The notes under the pieces are model-generated. The model made no database searches. It was not told the DNA's origin and saw only the letters and a list, made by a program, of their open reading frames with translations. A stretch of 40,722 nucleotides of DNA from Bacteroidales bacterium (GTDB lineage Bacteria; Bacteroidota; Bacteroidia; Bacteroidales; F082), in the NCBI GenBank assembly GCA_017649945.1, contig JAGCFU010000004.1, positions 1 to 40,722 of the forward strand. The letters run 5' to 3'. The position numbers and the translations under genes were made by a program. Positions 1 through 7,715 of this stretch are shown here, one piece after another. Position 1 is the stretch's first letter. Every line of letters begins with the position of its first letter.

Positions 1-1274
1 TCTTTGAATGTCTCGAGCTTATCGTAGTTGATGAAATCTTTATGTTTGCCTTCGGCTTTCCAGATGTCGATGAGGGTAGGGATGAAGTAACATCCTGGCT
101 CGTCGGTGATCACGAAGCCCGGTTTCAGCACCTTGCCGCAGCGGAGGCAGCTGAAGCCTTGCTGTGTGGAGCGTGGGGTTTCTTTGTTGTAACCAACGTT
201 TATCTCGCCGAGACCTTCCATGTCGTGCACGTCCATGCCGAGCATGTGGCCCAGGCCGTGAGGCTGGAACAGGAAGTGTGCGCCGACTGCCAAGGCGTCG
301 TCAACGTTGCCTTTCATGAGGCCGATGCCTTGCAAGCCCTCGATGAGCGTACGTGCCGCGAGTTTGTGCATCTCCATATATCTCATGCCTGGCTTAGTGT
401 TCTTCGCCACTTCAGTGTTGGCTTTCAAAACGATTTCGTAAACGTCACGCTGGCGTGAGTTGAACTTACCGCCGACAGGTGTGGTACGTGTGAAGTCGCT
501 GGCGAGGTAGTTTCCGGTCTCAGCGCCGCAGTCGCAAACCATCATGCGGCCTTCTTTCAGCACGTTGCCGTGGTTGTGGTTGTGCAATGTCTGACCGTCC
601 ATGCTCACGATGTTAGGGAACGACACGATGCCGCCTCTCGCGATGGCGATGCCTTCGATGGTGCCGCTGATCTCCTGCTCGATGACGCCTGGCTTACACA
701 TTTTCATGGCCGTGGTTTGCATGTAATATGCTGTGTCGGCCGCGTATTCCATCTCCTTAATCTCAATATCACTCTTGATTTCGCGCAAGCTCACGATAGC
801 TTCAATCAACAGCTGGCTCACGTAGTTTTTCACCTCACCGGTGCATATATCCATGAAGTTTGCAATCTTGATGGTCTGGTCGCCACGGTAAGGCGGTGTG
901 ATGTGAATCATGCGGCCTTTTTCGACGGCTTCACGGATATATTCCGGGAAGCGGTTGATGTCGCGGCAGTCTTTGATGCCAATCATGTCGCCTTGTTCCT
1001 GCAACGACGGCAGTGGACCGCACCAAATCACGTCGTCGATGGTCACTTCCTGACCGAAGAGGATGTCTTCGCCTGATTCAAAGTCGATGACACCGACCAA
1101 ATCCGGGTGGTTGAGACCGAAGAAATATGCGAAGTTGCTGTCCTGACGGTAATGATAGGTGTTGTCAGGGTAGTTCATTGACGCCTCGTCATTAGCCACG
1201 AAGAAAGCGATGCCTTTATTCATCAGCTTTTTCAGGGCTGCTCTGTTTTTTACATAGAATTCTTTTGTGAACAT
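1..1274 (-). CDS. pepP: Aminopeptidase P family protein (Xaa-Pro aminopeptidase), C-terminus cut by window edge
   Basis: M24-family metallopeptidase predicted to remove an N-terminal residue that precedes proline. The first ~140 residues resemble the AMP_N domain (a DSNFAYFFGL stretch near residue 45). The catalytic pita-bread domain follows, with metal ligands Asp248 (CDCGAETGNY) and Asp260 (SDFTRT), the His of HGLGHMLGMDVHD near residue 345 and the Glu of DEPGCYF near 395. The frame runs open to base 1, so the last metal-binding Glu, expected in an IRxED motif, lies outside the window. The start is the ATG at 1272-1274. It lies 23 bp downstream of the permease stop, as the last visible gene of an operon read from 5280-5310. 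A second, divergent paralogue sits upstream in the same operon. Confidence 0.9.
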   Translation of the reverse strand, partial: MFTKEFYVKNRAALKKLMNKGIAFFVANDEASMNYPDNTYHYRQDSNFAYFFGLNHPDLVGVIDFESGEDILFGQEVTIDDVIWCGPLPSLQEQGDMIGIKDCRDINRFPEYIREAVEKGRMIHITPPYRGDQTIKIANFMDICTGEVKNYVSQLLIEAIVSLREIKSDIEIKEMEYAADTAYYMQTTAMKMCKPGVIEQEISGTIEGIAIARGGIVSFPNIVSMDGQTLHNHNHGNVLKEGRMMVCDCGAETGNYLASDFTRTTPVGGKFNSRQRDVYEIVLKANTEVAKNTKPGMRYMEMHKLAARTLIEGLQGIGLMKGNVDDALAVGAHFLFQPHGLGHMLGMDVHDMEGLGEINVGYNKETPRSTQQGFSCLRCGKVLKPGFVITDEPGCYFIPTLIDIWKAEGKHKDFINYDKLETFK

Positions 1275-1297
1275 AGCTTTATATTTTGAATTATTAT

Positions 1298-2596
1298 TTA
1301 CAAAAACGCGTATTTTAACATGAATAAAACCGCTAAAATATATAATGTCAGATTCAGTTTCTTGAATTTTCCGGTTAGGACGTTTATCATCACGTAGGTA
1401 ATGAGTCCAAGAAGTATTCCGTCGGCTATGCTATATGCTAACGGCATGATTATCAATGTGATAAATGTTGCGATACCTTCGGAATAATCTTCAAAATCGA
1501 TGTCTTTTAATTGTGTTATCATGAACACGCCGACGATGATAAGTACCGGTGCTGTCGCTGCGTTTGGAATAGCCAGGAAAATAGGGGAGAAGAGCATCGC
1601 GAGGATGAAACATACCGCTGCTGTGAACGCTGTGAGTCCCGAGCGTCCGCCTGCCGCTATACCCGATGCGCTCTCGATGAAAGTGGTCGTGGTGCTGACG
1701 CCGAGACACGAGCCTGTGATGATTGCGGCGGAGTCGGCGAAGAACGCTTTTTTCAAACCGACGGGGTTGCCGTTTTTGTCAATCTCACCGCATTTCGTGG
1801 CGACGCTGACGAGAGAGCCGATGGAGCTGAACAAATCGATGGAAAGGAACATCAACACGAGTTTGAACATGTCGGCACTCAACACATTGTTCCAGTCGAA
1901 TTTGAAAAGAATAGGCTCGATGGACGGTGGAGTGGAGATGAACCCGTTGTAATGTGTCACTCCAAGCGGAATGCCTATAACCGTAGTTATGAGGATGCCC
2001 CACAGAAGCGCGCCTTTCAACTTGAAAATCATAAAGACAGCGCATAATATAAGGCCTAAAAGCGCCAGACTTGTGTGCACGTCGTTGAGTGTTCCGATGG
2101 TTACCAAAGTGTCTTTACTCGGTACTACCAGACCCGAATTTTGTAATCCGATGAATGCAATGAACAATCCGATGCCTGGAGCTATTGCGTTTTTGAGAGA
2201 TTTCGGTATCGCGTTGACGATAGCCATCCTTATTCCGGAGACGGTGAGAATGAAGAAAAGTATACCTTCGATGAGGATGGCTGTGAGTGCAAACTGCCAC
2301 GAATATCCCATGTTGATACACACGGCGAACACGAAAAACGAGTTCATGCCCATGCCGGGTGCCATCACAAACGGACGTTTTGCATAGAAAGCCATCAGGA
2401 GTGTGCCGATGGCGGCGGCGAGGGCAGTGGATGAGAACACAGCCTTCCCGTCATAGCCCATTCCTGCAAGATTGCTGAAGATAAACGGATTCACGGCAAG
2501 GATGTAACACATCGTCAAAAACGTGGTTAATCCTGCCAAAATCTCAGTCTTGACAGACATTGTAGAAGAGTCGAATCCGAAAAGTTTCTTCAGCAT
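1298..2596 (-). CDS. NCS2-family permease, AzgA-like (adenine/guanine/hypoxanthine uptake)
   Basis: A 432-residue polytopic inner-membrane protein with about a dozen hydrophobic segments. It belongs by sequence to the AzgA-type branch of nucleobase:cation symporters (COG2252). Recognisable family stretches are the N-terminal VKTEILAGLTTFLTMCYI, the VMAPGMGMNSFF loop near residue 77, and a GVSTTTTFIESASGIAAGG segment near residue 300. Length is normal for the family (about 430-450). It lies 7 bp downstream of the gene for a putative outer-membrane nucleoside channel, so the two are probably co-translated as an uptake pair. Exact substrate (adenine, guanine or hypoxanthine) cannot be read from the sequence. 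Confidence 0.92.
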   Translation of the reverse strand: MLKKLFGFDSSTMSVKTEILAGLTTFLTMCYILAVNPFIFSNLAGMGYDGKAVFSSTALAAAIGTLLMAFYAKRPFVMAPGMGMNSFFVFAVCINMGYSWQFALTAILIEGILFFILTVSGIRMAIVNAIPKSLKNAIAPGIGLFIAFIGLQNSGLVVPSKDTLVTIGTLNDVHTSLALLGLILCAVFMIFKLKGALLWGILITTVIGIPLGVTHYNGFISTPPSIEPILFKFDWNNVLSADMFKLVLMFLSIDLFSSIGSLVSVATKCGEIDKNGNPVGLKKAFFADSAAIITGSCLGVSTTTTFIESASGIAAGGRSGLTAFTAAVCFILAMLFSPIFLAIPNAATAPVLIIVGVFMITQLKDIDFEDYSEGIATFITLIIMPLAYSIADGILLGLITYVMINVLTGKFKKLNLTLYILAVLFMLKYAFL

Positions 2597-2603
2597 AATT
2601 ATT

Positions 2604-3311
2604 TTAGAAAACCCATTTCAAGCCGAGGCAAGGTGAGGCGTTGAAGCCTTTGTTGTCTACCAGTTCTTTACGCCAAGCGCCTGCGAAGTTATATGCTAAC
2701 TCGATCTCGCCACCGAGATGCAGGTTGTCGCATCCGAAGTGCTGACCGATATTGTACCAAACCTGTGGCTCGCTGATGAAGACGCAAGAGGTCTTGTCGT
2801 TACCCCATACGAGTGTCTCCCACCAGAAATCGGCGAAACCGCTGAAAGCGAGACCTTTAATGCCGGCGAGGTCCTTGATTCCCCAAACGATAGTGAACTG
2901 CATCGGGACATCCTGATCGGCCTTTGCAATGGTTTTGTACAACACCTCAAGTGTCAAGGTGTATCTGAAATCTTCTGAATGCAACAAATACTCAGCACCG
3001 AAGAGCCATGCATTGTTGGCAAACTGACCGCCGTTCCATTCGACGTGAGCGCTCAAATCACCGAGTGCGGTGTTTTTCCAGAAGTTGAGGCCACGTGCAA
3101 TCTCAGTGTAATAACCTGTCGGAGCGTCACTCTCTGTCGGGTGATAGATATCGGTGAAGAAGAACGTGCTTCCCCACTTATCCATGTTGAACATTTCCAA
3201 AGTGGTTGTCAGATGCTCACGGTTAAAATCGTACTGTTCCTGAATGTTGACCTGTGCCTTTGCACATAATGCTGTAGCGATGAAAGCTACGATGAATAAT
3301 AATTTTTTCAT
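2604..3311 (-). CDS. DUF5020 family outer-membrane protein (Tsx-like channel)
   Basis: A 235-residue exported protein with a signal peptide ending near ALCAKAQ (residue 20) and a C-terminal Phe, as in outer-membrane barrels. The body is rich in alternating aromatic beta strands (WGSTFFFTDIYH, FADFWWETLVWG, LGGEIELAYNF). It matches what I know of DUF5020, a Bacteroidota family related to the Tsx/OmpK nucleoside channel. That fits its place directly upstream of a purine permease (7-bp gap) and downstream of an aminopeptidase gene (9-bp gap). The role as a nucleoside or nucleobase channel is inferred from family and context. Confidence 0.75.
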   Translation of the reverse strand: MKKLLFIVAFIATALCAKAQVNIQEQYDFNREHLTTTLEMFNMDKWGSTFFFTDIYHPTESDAPTGYYTEIARGLNFWKNTALGDLSAHVEWNGGQFANNAWLFGAEYLLHSEDFRYTLTLEVLYKTIAKADQDVPMQFTIVWGIKDLAGIKGLAFSGFADFWWETLVWGNDKTSCVFISEPQVWYNIGQHFGCDNLHLGGEIELAYNFAGAWRKELVDNKGFNASPCLGLKWVF

Positions 3312-3320
3312 GATATGATT

Positions 3321-4598
3321 TTATTTTGTTATGTCGTTAATTTCAATTGCCAAATCACCGAAGAGGTTGACCGGTTCACCTTCAGTGATTAAGATGTCGT
3401 CTTCGAGACGGATGCCGATGCCTTCCTCGCGTATGTAGAGCCCCGGTTCGCATGAGAGAATCATGCCCGGTGCGAAAGGCTCGTATTTGTCAAGGTTGTC
3501 GTGGCAGTCGAGACCGATGTGGTGTGCCATGCCATGCATGAGGTATTTTCTGTACAGCGGCTTCTCCGGATCTTGATTTTCAACGTCTTTCTCAGTGAAC
3601 AGACCGAGTTTTATCATCTCTTTCTCCATCAACTGATAAGTCGTCCGGTTGATTTTGTCGATTGTGCCGCCAACCTTGTATAGTTTCGTTATTTCTTTTT
3701 TCACTTTCAGAACGGCCTCGTAACATTCTTTCTGACGTGGCGTTAACTTGCCGTTAATCGGGATGGTGCGGCTCAAATCTGAGGCGTAGTTTTGATATTC
3801 GCAGCCCATGTCGAAAAGAAGTAACTCGTTGTCGTTCAAGATGCTGTCGTTTTTCGAGTAGTGCAAACAGCAGGCGTTTTTGCCTCCTGCCACTATTGGA
3901 TGGAATGCGTGACCTGATGCGTTGTTCATCTTGAAGATGTATTCCATCTCGGCCTGCATTTCATATTCGTAACGTCCCGGTTTCACGGTCTTCATGCAAT
4001 GCAGGAAGGCTTTTCCTGTGATGTCGCAGGCGTGTTTTATGATTTCAATCTCCTCTTGAGATTTTATCTTGCGCAGTTTGTTGAGAATCGTTGCCGAACG
4101 GTCGAAGGTGTGTAGCGGATACTGATTCATTATCTCTTTCACGAAACGGTCTTGAATCGTCGACACTTTTGTCTCGAAACGTGAGTATTCGTAAAGGTTG
4201 AGATATACCTTTGAGCTGCTGAGTATCAACTCTTTAAGCAGGTCGTTGAAGCTGTCGGCATACATCACGTTGTCGCAACCTGATATTTCCTTGGCTTGTT
4301 TTGCGTCGAGCATCTCGCCACGCCATATTGCTTTTGTCTCGCTGTACGGTTCGATGAACAGGATTTCGCGCATCGAAGGGTTCGGATGGTCGGGATATAA
4401 TATCAAAAACGCCCCCTCGCGGTCGATGCCGGTGAGGTAGAAGAAGTCAGAGTTCTGCCGGAAAGGATAACACTGGTCGCCATTGCGCGGCATCTCCTCG
4501 TTGGCTGTAAACACAGCAAGAGCGCCTTTTGTCATCATCGAGGCGAAATTCCTGCGATTTCTGACAAAAAGCGCACTGGGTATCTTATTGATAGACAT
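3321..4598 (-). CDS. pepP: Aminopeptidase P family protein (Xaa-Pro aminopeptidase)
   Basis: Complete 425-residue M24 metallopeptidase with an AMP_N domain (RNRRNFASMM near residue 13, NSDFFYLTGIDREGAFL near 49) and the pita-bread catalytic domain. All five metal ligands are visible: Asp263 (LFDMGCEY), Asp274 (SDLSRT), His359 (HGMAHHIGLDCHD), Glu384 (SCEPGLY) and Glu399 (IRLEDD). No signal peptide, so cytoplasmic. It is the second gene of the operon that begins with the small beta-barrel gene (8-bp gap) and is only distantly similar to the paralogue at the left edge, so the two are not a recent duplication. Confidence 0.93.
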   Translation of the reverse strand: MSINKIPSALFVRNRRNFASMMTKGALAVFTANEEMPRNGDQCYPFRQNSDFFYLTGIDREGAFLILYPDHPNPSMREILFIEPYSETKAIWRGEMLDAKQAKEISGCDNVMYADSFNDLLKELILSSSKVYLNLYEYSRFETKVSTIQDRFVKEIMNQYPLHTFDRSATILNKLRKIKSQEEIEIIKHACDITGKAFLHCMKTVKPGRYEYEMQAEMEYIFKMNNASGHAFHPIVAGGKNACCLHYSKNDSILNDNELLLFDMGCEYQNYASDLSRTIPINGKLTPRQKECYEAVLKVKKEITKLYKVGGTIDKINRTTYQLMEKEMIKLGLFTEKDVENQDPEKPLYRKYLMHGMAHHIGLDCHDNLDKYEPFAPGMILSCEPGLYIREEGIGIRLEDDILITEGEPVNLFGDLAIEINDITK

Positions 4599-4606
4599 TT
4601 CGTTTA

Positions 4607-5254
4607 TTACAATCCTAAACTGATTAGTTTAAATCCTAATGTAACCGTAAACATGTTTTGTTTTGTGGCATCCAAAACAAATGACTCGCCTTCAATTACT
4701 AAGCTTTTCTTATCGATGATGTTGGTCAAAGCGAAGCTGTAGTTGATGTCGAGAGTGAACCAAAGCACGTCAATACCCACGTTGACGGCGCCACCCCATG
4801 TCATGTTGTTGGCATCGGCTTTTACCTCTTGATTTGCGTGGTTGATTTCTTTTTTCTGGTTGACGACAAAATACATCACAGGGCCGACATTGCCTCTAAG
4901 TTTGAAGAACTTGAAGTCGAGGAACTGATAACCCAAGAAGATCGGCACTGCGAGATTTTGCTGGCTGAATTCCAGTCTTGGATTGAAATCCATCAGATCA
5001 GTGCCTTTGAAATTGTACACCTGACCGCTCTTGAACCACAATAATTCCGGTTGGATAATGAAATTCTTGATTGTGAAACGTCCGAACAAACCAAGTGTCA
5101 AATGTTCGTCGAAACCTGTTTTGATATCAGCCTTGTCGAGTGATAATGAAGCGGTTTGGTAACCGACTTTTGGTCCGATATGAATACCTAAACCTTCAGC
5201 TTTTGCCATATTGGCGAAAAGTACGATTGTTAAAATAAGTAATAATTTTTTCAT
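4607..5254 (-). CDS. Small outer-membrane beta-barrel protein (PorT/OMP_b-brl-like)
   Basis: A 215-residue protein with a signal peptide (cleavage near NMAKA, residue 19), then the GIHIGPKVGYQ opening typical of Bacteroidota eight-stranded barrels. It contains IIQPELLW, FLGYQF and a WGGAVNVGIDVLWFTLDINYSF strand pair. It is the first gene of the minus-strand operon that continues through both aminopeptidases and the purine transport pair. Function beyond an outer-membrane barrel is not visible. Another barrel of similar size is encoded divergently from the overlapping promoter region. Confidence 0.8.
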   Translation of the reverse strand: MKKLLLILTIVLFANMAKAEGLGIHIGPKVGYQTASLSLDKADIKTGFDEHLTLGLFGRFTIKNFIIQPELLWFKSGQVYNFKGTDLMDFNPRLEFSQQNLAVPIFLGYQFLDFKFFKLRGNVGPVMYFVVNQKKEINHANQEVKADANNMTWGGAVNVGIDVLWFTLDINYSFALTNIIDKKSLVIEGESFVLDATKQNMFTVTLGFKLISLGL

Positions 5255-5271
5255 AGCTATTAAAAATTTAT

Positions 5272-5279
5272 TATTTTTG
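5272..5279 (+). promoter_or_regulatory. -7 box of the facing promoter (beta-barrel/nitrilase-like unit)
   Basis: TATTTTTG fits TAnnTTTG and stands 36 bp before the plus-strand start at 5316. It directly abuts the minus-strand -7 box at 5280-5287. The -33 position (5249-5252) reads TTTC, so this promoter looks weaker than its partner. Confidence 0.5.
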
Positions 5280-5310
5280 CAAAGATATTTAAAATAATCA
5301 AACGAACAAC
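5280..5310 (-). promoter_or_regulatory. Promoter of the aminopeptidase/purine-uptake operon
   Basis: On the minus strand GTTG (5310-5307), 19 nt, then TATCTTTG (5287-5280). This matches the Bacteroidota primary-sigma consensus TTTG-N19-TAnnTTTG. The start codon at 5254 is 26 bp beyond the -7 box. Confidence 0.7.
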
Positions 5311-5315
5311 AAAAT

Positions 5316-5942
5316 ATGAAAAAGAATTTTTACATCTTGGTTTTCGCGATGATGCTGTCTTTCGTCGCTTCAGCGCAACGCTTTGAATATCAGTTGGGAT
5401 TGAAAGGCGGTTTGGGTTTCGCATTTTTAGGCTCAAATGATGACAATATAGTTAATAAGGATAATGGACTCTGTTACAAATTCGGCTTTACCGGCGTTTA
5501 TTATTTCTATGAAAACTACGGCATAACGAGCGGTTTTAATATCATCGGGCATGATGTTTCGTATAAACTCAAAATTGCAAATACAGAGAATCCTGAGAGT
5601 TACAGTATAGTTTCAAGGAATCTTAAAAACACTTATTGTCAGGTTCCTATCTTGCTGAAGATGAGGACAGATCCTTTTGCCGACAGATACCGTGTTTTCG
5701 GCGAGATTGGTTATGGTTTGAATTTCTTTGTATCTGAACAGGATAAATACGATTCTAATCATAGTTACCGCGATGTCTGCAGCTCGTTCATCCTGCATCT
5801 TGGCATGGAAATGGAGGTGCTTAACAGAAGCACGCTGTTGTTTAGCATAGGATACGACAAATTCTTCTCAAATCTGATGTCGTCGGGCAATGAAAAGATG
5901 ACTTTGAGTAATGTGTGTTTTGAAATCGGATTTTTGTTCTGA
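5316..5942 (+). CDS. Small outer-membrane beta-barrel protein
   Basis: A 208-residue protein with a signal peptide (cleavage after ASAQ near residue 20) and a barrel-like body starting EYQLGLKGGLGFAFLG. Further strands are GVYYFYENYGITSGFNI, RVFGEIGYGLNFF and a terminal LSNVCFEIGFLF ending in Phe, the usual barrel-assembly signal. The stop overlaps the next start as TGATG at 5940-5944, so translation of the next gene is probably coupled. It resembles PorT-type barrels in general architecture. No specific function is visible. Confidence 0.78.
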   Translation: MKKNFYILVFAMMLSFVASAQRFEYQLGLKGGLGFAFLGSNDDNIVNKDNGLCYKFGFTGVYYFYENYGITSGFNIIGHDVSYKLKIANTENPESYSIVSRNLKNTYCQVPILLKMRTDPFADRYRVFGEIGYGLNFFVSEQDKYDSNHSYRDVCSSFILHLGMEMEVLNRSTLLFSIGYDKFFSNLMSSGNEKMTLSNVCFEIGFLF

Positions 5943-6700
5943 TGAAGATAACTTTAGCGCAAATTCAGTGCATTGCCGGCGATATTGACGGCAATGTGGC
6001 AAAGATAGTGGAGGCGGCTCACAAGGCAAAAGCCTCTACTTTGGTGATATTTCCTGAGCTTTCCGTGAGCGGGATGTGTCCTGCCGCGATGTTCAAGACC
6101 CCTGGTTTTGTTGATAAATGCGAACAAGCTTTAGATAAGATAGCCGCTGAATGCGAGAATATAGGCGTGCTTGTCGGATGTCCTGTCGGGAAATTCAACG
6201 CGGCGGTTTATATGTTTCAAGGACAACGCAAGGTGTTCAAAAAGAAATACTTAGAGGATTCCGAACGCGGTGTTTTCGAGCCTTCAGATGAGGATGCGCT
6301 TCTGCAAATCGGTTGTCATAAATATGCCGTGACTATCGGGCGTGACCTTAAAAACACAAACGATGACGAGTTTTTGCTTCAGAACCGCATGGACGAGCTG
6401 ATGGCTCTCAAACCTGACGTGATTATCAATATTGGTGCTGAAAAATGCGGCGTGAACCAGTCAAAAGTACGGCGTAACACGTTGAGACAGAATGTGTTGA
6501 AACATGAGATTCCGTTGGTGTTTGTGAACAACGTTGCATCAAAAAAAGAAGCCACCTATGACGGCGGCTCTATGATTTTCGGGTACGAAAGCTATGTTGT
6601 GGCCTCCGCTCCTTTCTTCGAGGAGACAGTGATGGACGTCAACCTTGAATGTCTCATCTCGATGAAGCACGAAGACGAGCAGCAAGACTACGTTTTATAA
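5942..6700 (+). CDS. Stand-alone carbon-nitrogen hydrolase domain related to the NAD+ synthetase glutaminase domain; nucleophile Cys replaced by Gly
   Basis: A 252-residue protein that aligns by eye with the N-terminal glutamine-amidohydrolase domain of long-form NadE. It has IFPELSVSGMCP with Glu39, KKKYLEDSERGVFEP with the candidate catalytic Lys at 101 or 102, and DVIINIGAEK. A C-terminal RRNTLRQN...VFVNNVASKKEATYDGGSMIF stretch matches the RRN...VYVNQVGGQDE...DGGSMVF pattern. The nucleophile motif, ICEDLW in NadE, reads IGRDLK here, so Gly133 (codon GGG, 6338-6340) stands where Cys is expected. There is no synthetase domain after it. It is therefore probably a pseudoenzyme or has a changed function. 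Translationally coupled to the upstream barrel; its stop overlaps that of the convergent phosphorylase gene (6695-6700). Confidence 0.75.
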   Translation: MKITLAQIQCIAGDIDGNVAKIVEAAHKAKASTLVIFPELSVSGMCPAAMFKTPGFVDKCEQALDKIAAECENIGVLVGCPVGKFNAAVYMFQGQRKVFKKKYLEDSERGVFEPSDEDALLQIGCHKYAVTIGRDLKNTNDDEFLLQNRMDELMALKPDVIINIGAEKCGVNQSKVRRNTLRQNVLKHEIPLVFVNNVASKKEATYDGGSMIFGYESYVVASAPFFEETVMDVNLECLISMKHEDEQQDYVL

Positions 6701-7570
6701 CCTTTCGAGGGTATTTTCAATAAGTTTCTCGACGTAAGGATGATAGTCGGCGGAGAACTTCTCCGTGACGCGGTTTGCTATTGCCACACAGATGGTCAAG
6801 CAGTTGTGTCCCAACATCTTACCGAGGCTGAACAATGCCGACGACTCCATCTCGAAGTTACAGACTTTCCAACCGTTGTAATTGAACTTCTCAATGTCAG
6901 GGTTGATTTGCGGGTATGTCAACTCGAGGCGCAGTGAGCGGCCTTGTGGTCCGTAGAAACCTGGTGACGTGGCGGTGATTCCCTGATGATAACCTGCTGT
7001 GAGACGGTCGAAAAGCTCTTTTGAACTCTCCACGAGGTAAGGTTTCGGGAGGTCGGTAGGATATTTCATGTCACGGATGAACGCATCGGTCATCTCCTTG
7101 TTAATCACTTCGTTATGTTCCTTGTAGAAATATGCGAGGCCGTCGAGTCCGATGGCGTAACGTGATGCGACGTAGCTGTCTTCAACGCCAATCTCAGGCT
7201 GTAAGGCGCCGCAAGTGCCAAGACGCACCATGTTGAGCGTGCGATGTTCTGTCTTTGGCGTGCGTGTCTTGAAGTCAATGTTGGCAACAGCGTCGAGTTC
7301 ATTAACCACGATATCGATGTTGTCGGTGCCCATGCCCGTCGACAGTGCTGTGATGCGTTTGCCTTTGTAAGTGCCGGTGTGCGTCACGAGTTCACGGTTC
7401 TGACGCTTGTATTCTATGGTGTCGAAATGCTGGGAGACCATTGCCACACGGTCAGGATCGCCAACCAAAATGATATTGTCGGCAAGCATCTCCGGAAACA
7501 GATTCAAATGATATATGGCTCCTTCGTTGTTGAAGACGAGCTGTGAGCCTGGTATGGGTTTAGTGTTCAT
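6695..7570 (-). CDS. Nucleoside phosphorylase (uridine phosphorylase-like)
   Basis: PNP/UDP-family phosphorylase of 291 residues that cleaves a nucleoside with phosphate to a free base and (deoxy)ribose 1-phosphate. Motifs seen are ILVGDPDRVAMV near the N-terminus (phosphate binding), RLGTCGAL in the middle and VCNFEMESSALFSL, which holds the Glu-Met-Glu ribose-binding signature. I place the start at ATG 7570. A longer frame opens with TTG at 7600, but that codon overlaps the -7 box at 7598-7605 and would lie upstream of the transcript. Substrate specificity is not decided by the sequence. It is a plausible salvage partner of the nearby nucleobase transport genes, though it is not in their operon. 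Confidence 0.85.
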   Translation of the reverse strand: MNTKPIPGSQLVFNNEGAIYHLNLFPEMLADNIILVGDPDRVAMVSQHFDTIEYKRQNRELVTHTGTYKGKRITALSTGMGTDNIDIVVNELDAVANIDFKTRTPKTEHRTLNMVRLGTCGALQPEIGVEDSYVASRYAIGLDGLAYFYKEHNEVINKEMTDAFIRDMKYPTDLPKPYLVESSKELFDRLTAGYHQGITATSPGFYGPQGRSLRLELTYPQINPDIEKFNYNGWKVCNFEMESSALFSLGKMLGHNCLTICVAIANRVTEKFSADYHPYVEKLIENTLERL

Positions 7571-7597
7571 AGTCAATGAATTGTTAAATTTTTTTTG

Positions 7598-7605
7598 CAA
7601 ATGTA
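7598..7605 (-). promoter_or_regulatory. -7 box of the nucleoside phosphorylase promoter
   Basis: TACATTTG on the minus strand, a full TAnnTTTG match, 27 bp before the ATG at 7570. It decides the start by excluding the longer TTG-started frame. Confidence 0.55.
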
Positions 7606-7667
7606 GGCATTTTTTTGCAAGTTGTGTTAAAAATTGTTAAAAATGAAAAACGTAAAATATTAATGTT

Positions 7668-7675
7668 TAATTTTG
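7668..7675 (+). promoter_or_regulatory. -7 box of the cinA promoter
   Basis: TAATTTTG fits TAnnTTTG and stands 40 bp before the cinA ATG at 7716. A purine-rich stretch (AAGGAAAAATG) precedes the start. No clear -33 element. Confidence 0.5.
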
Positions 7676-7715
7676 TAACGTTTTATGATTGAAAATGTTG
7701 TTTTTATAAGGAAAA

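Noticed and set aside
7571-7600. N-terminal extension of the nucleoside phosphorylase from a TTG start
   Set aside because: The TTG overlaps the -7 box TACATTTG, so it would not be in the transcript; the ATG at 7570 gives a normal family N-terminus.
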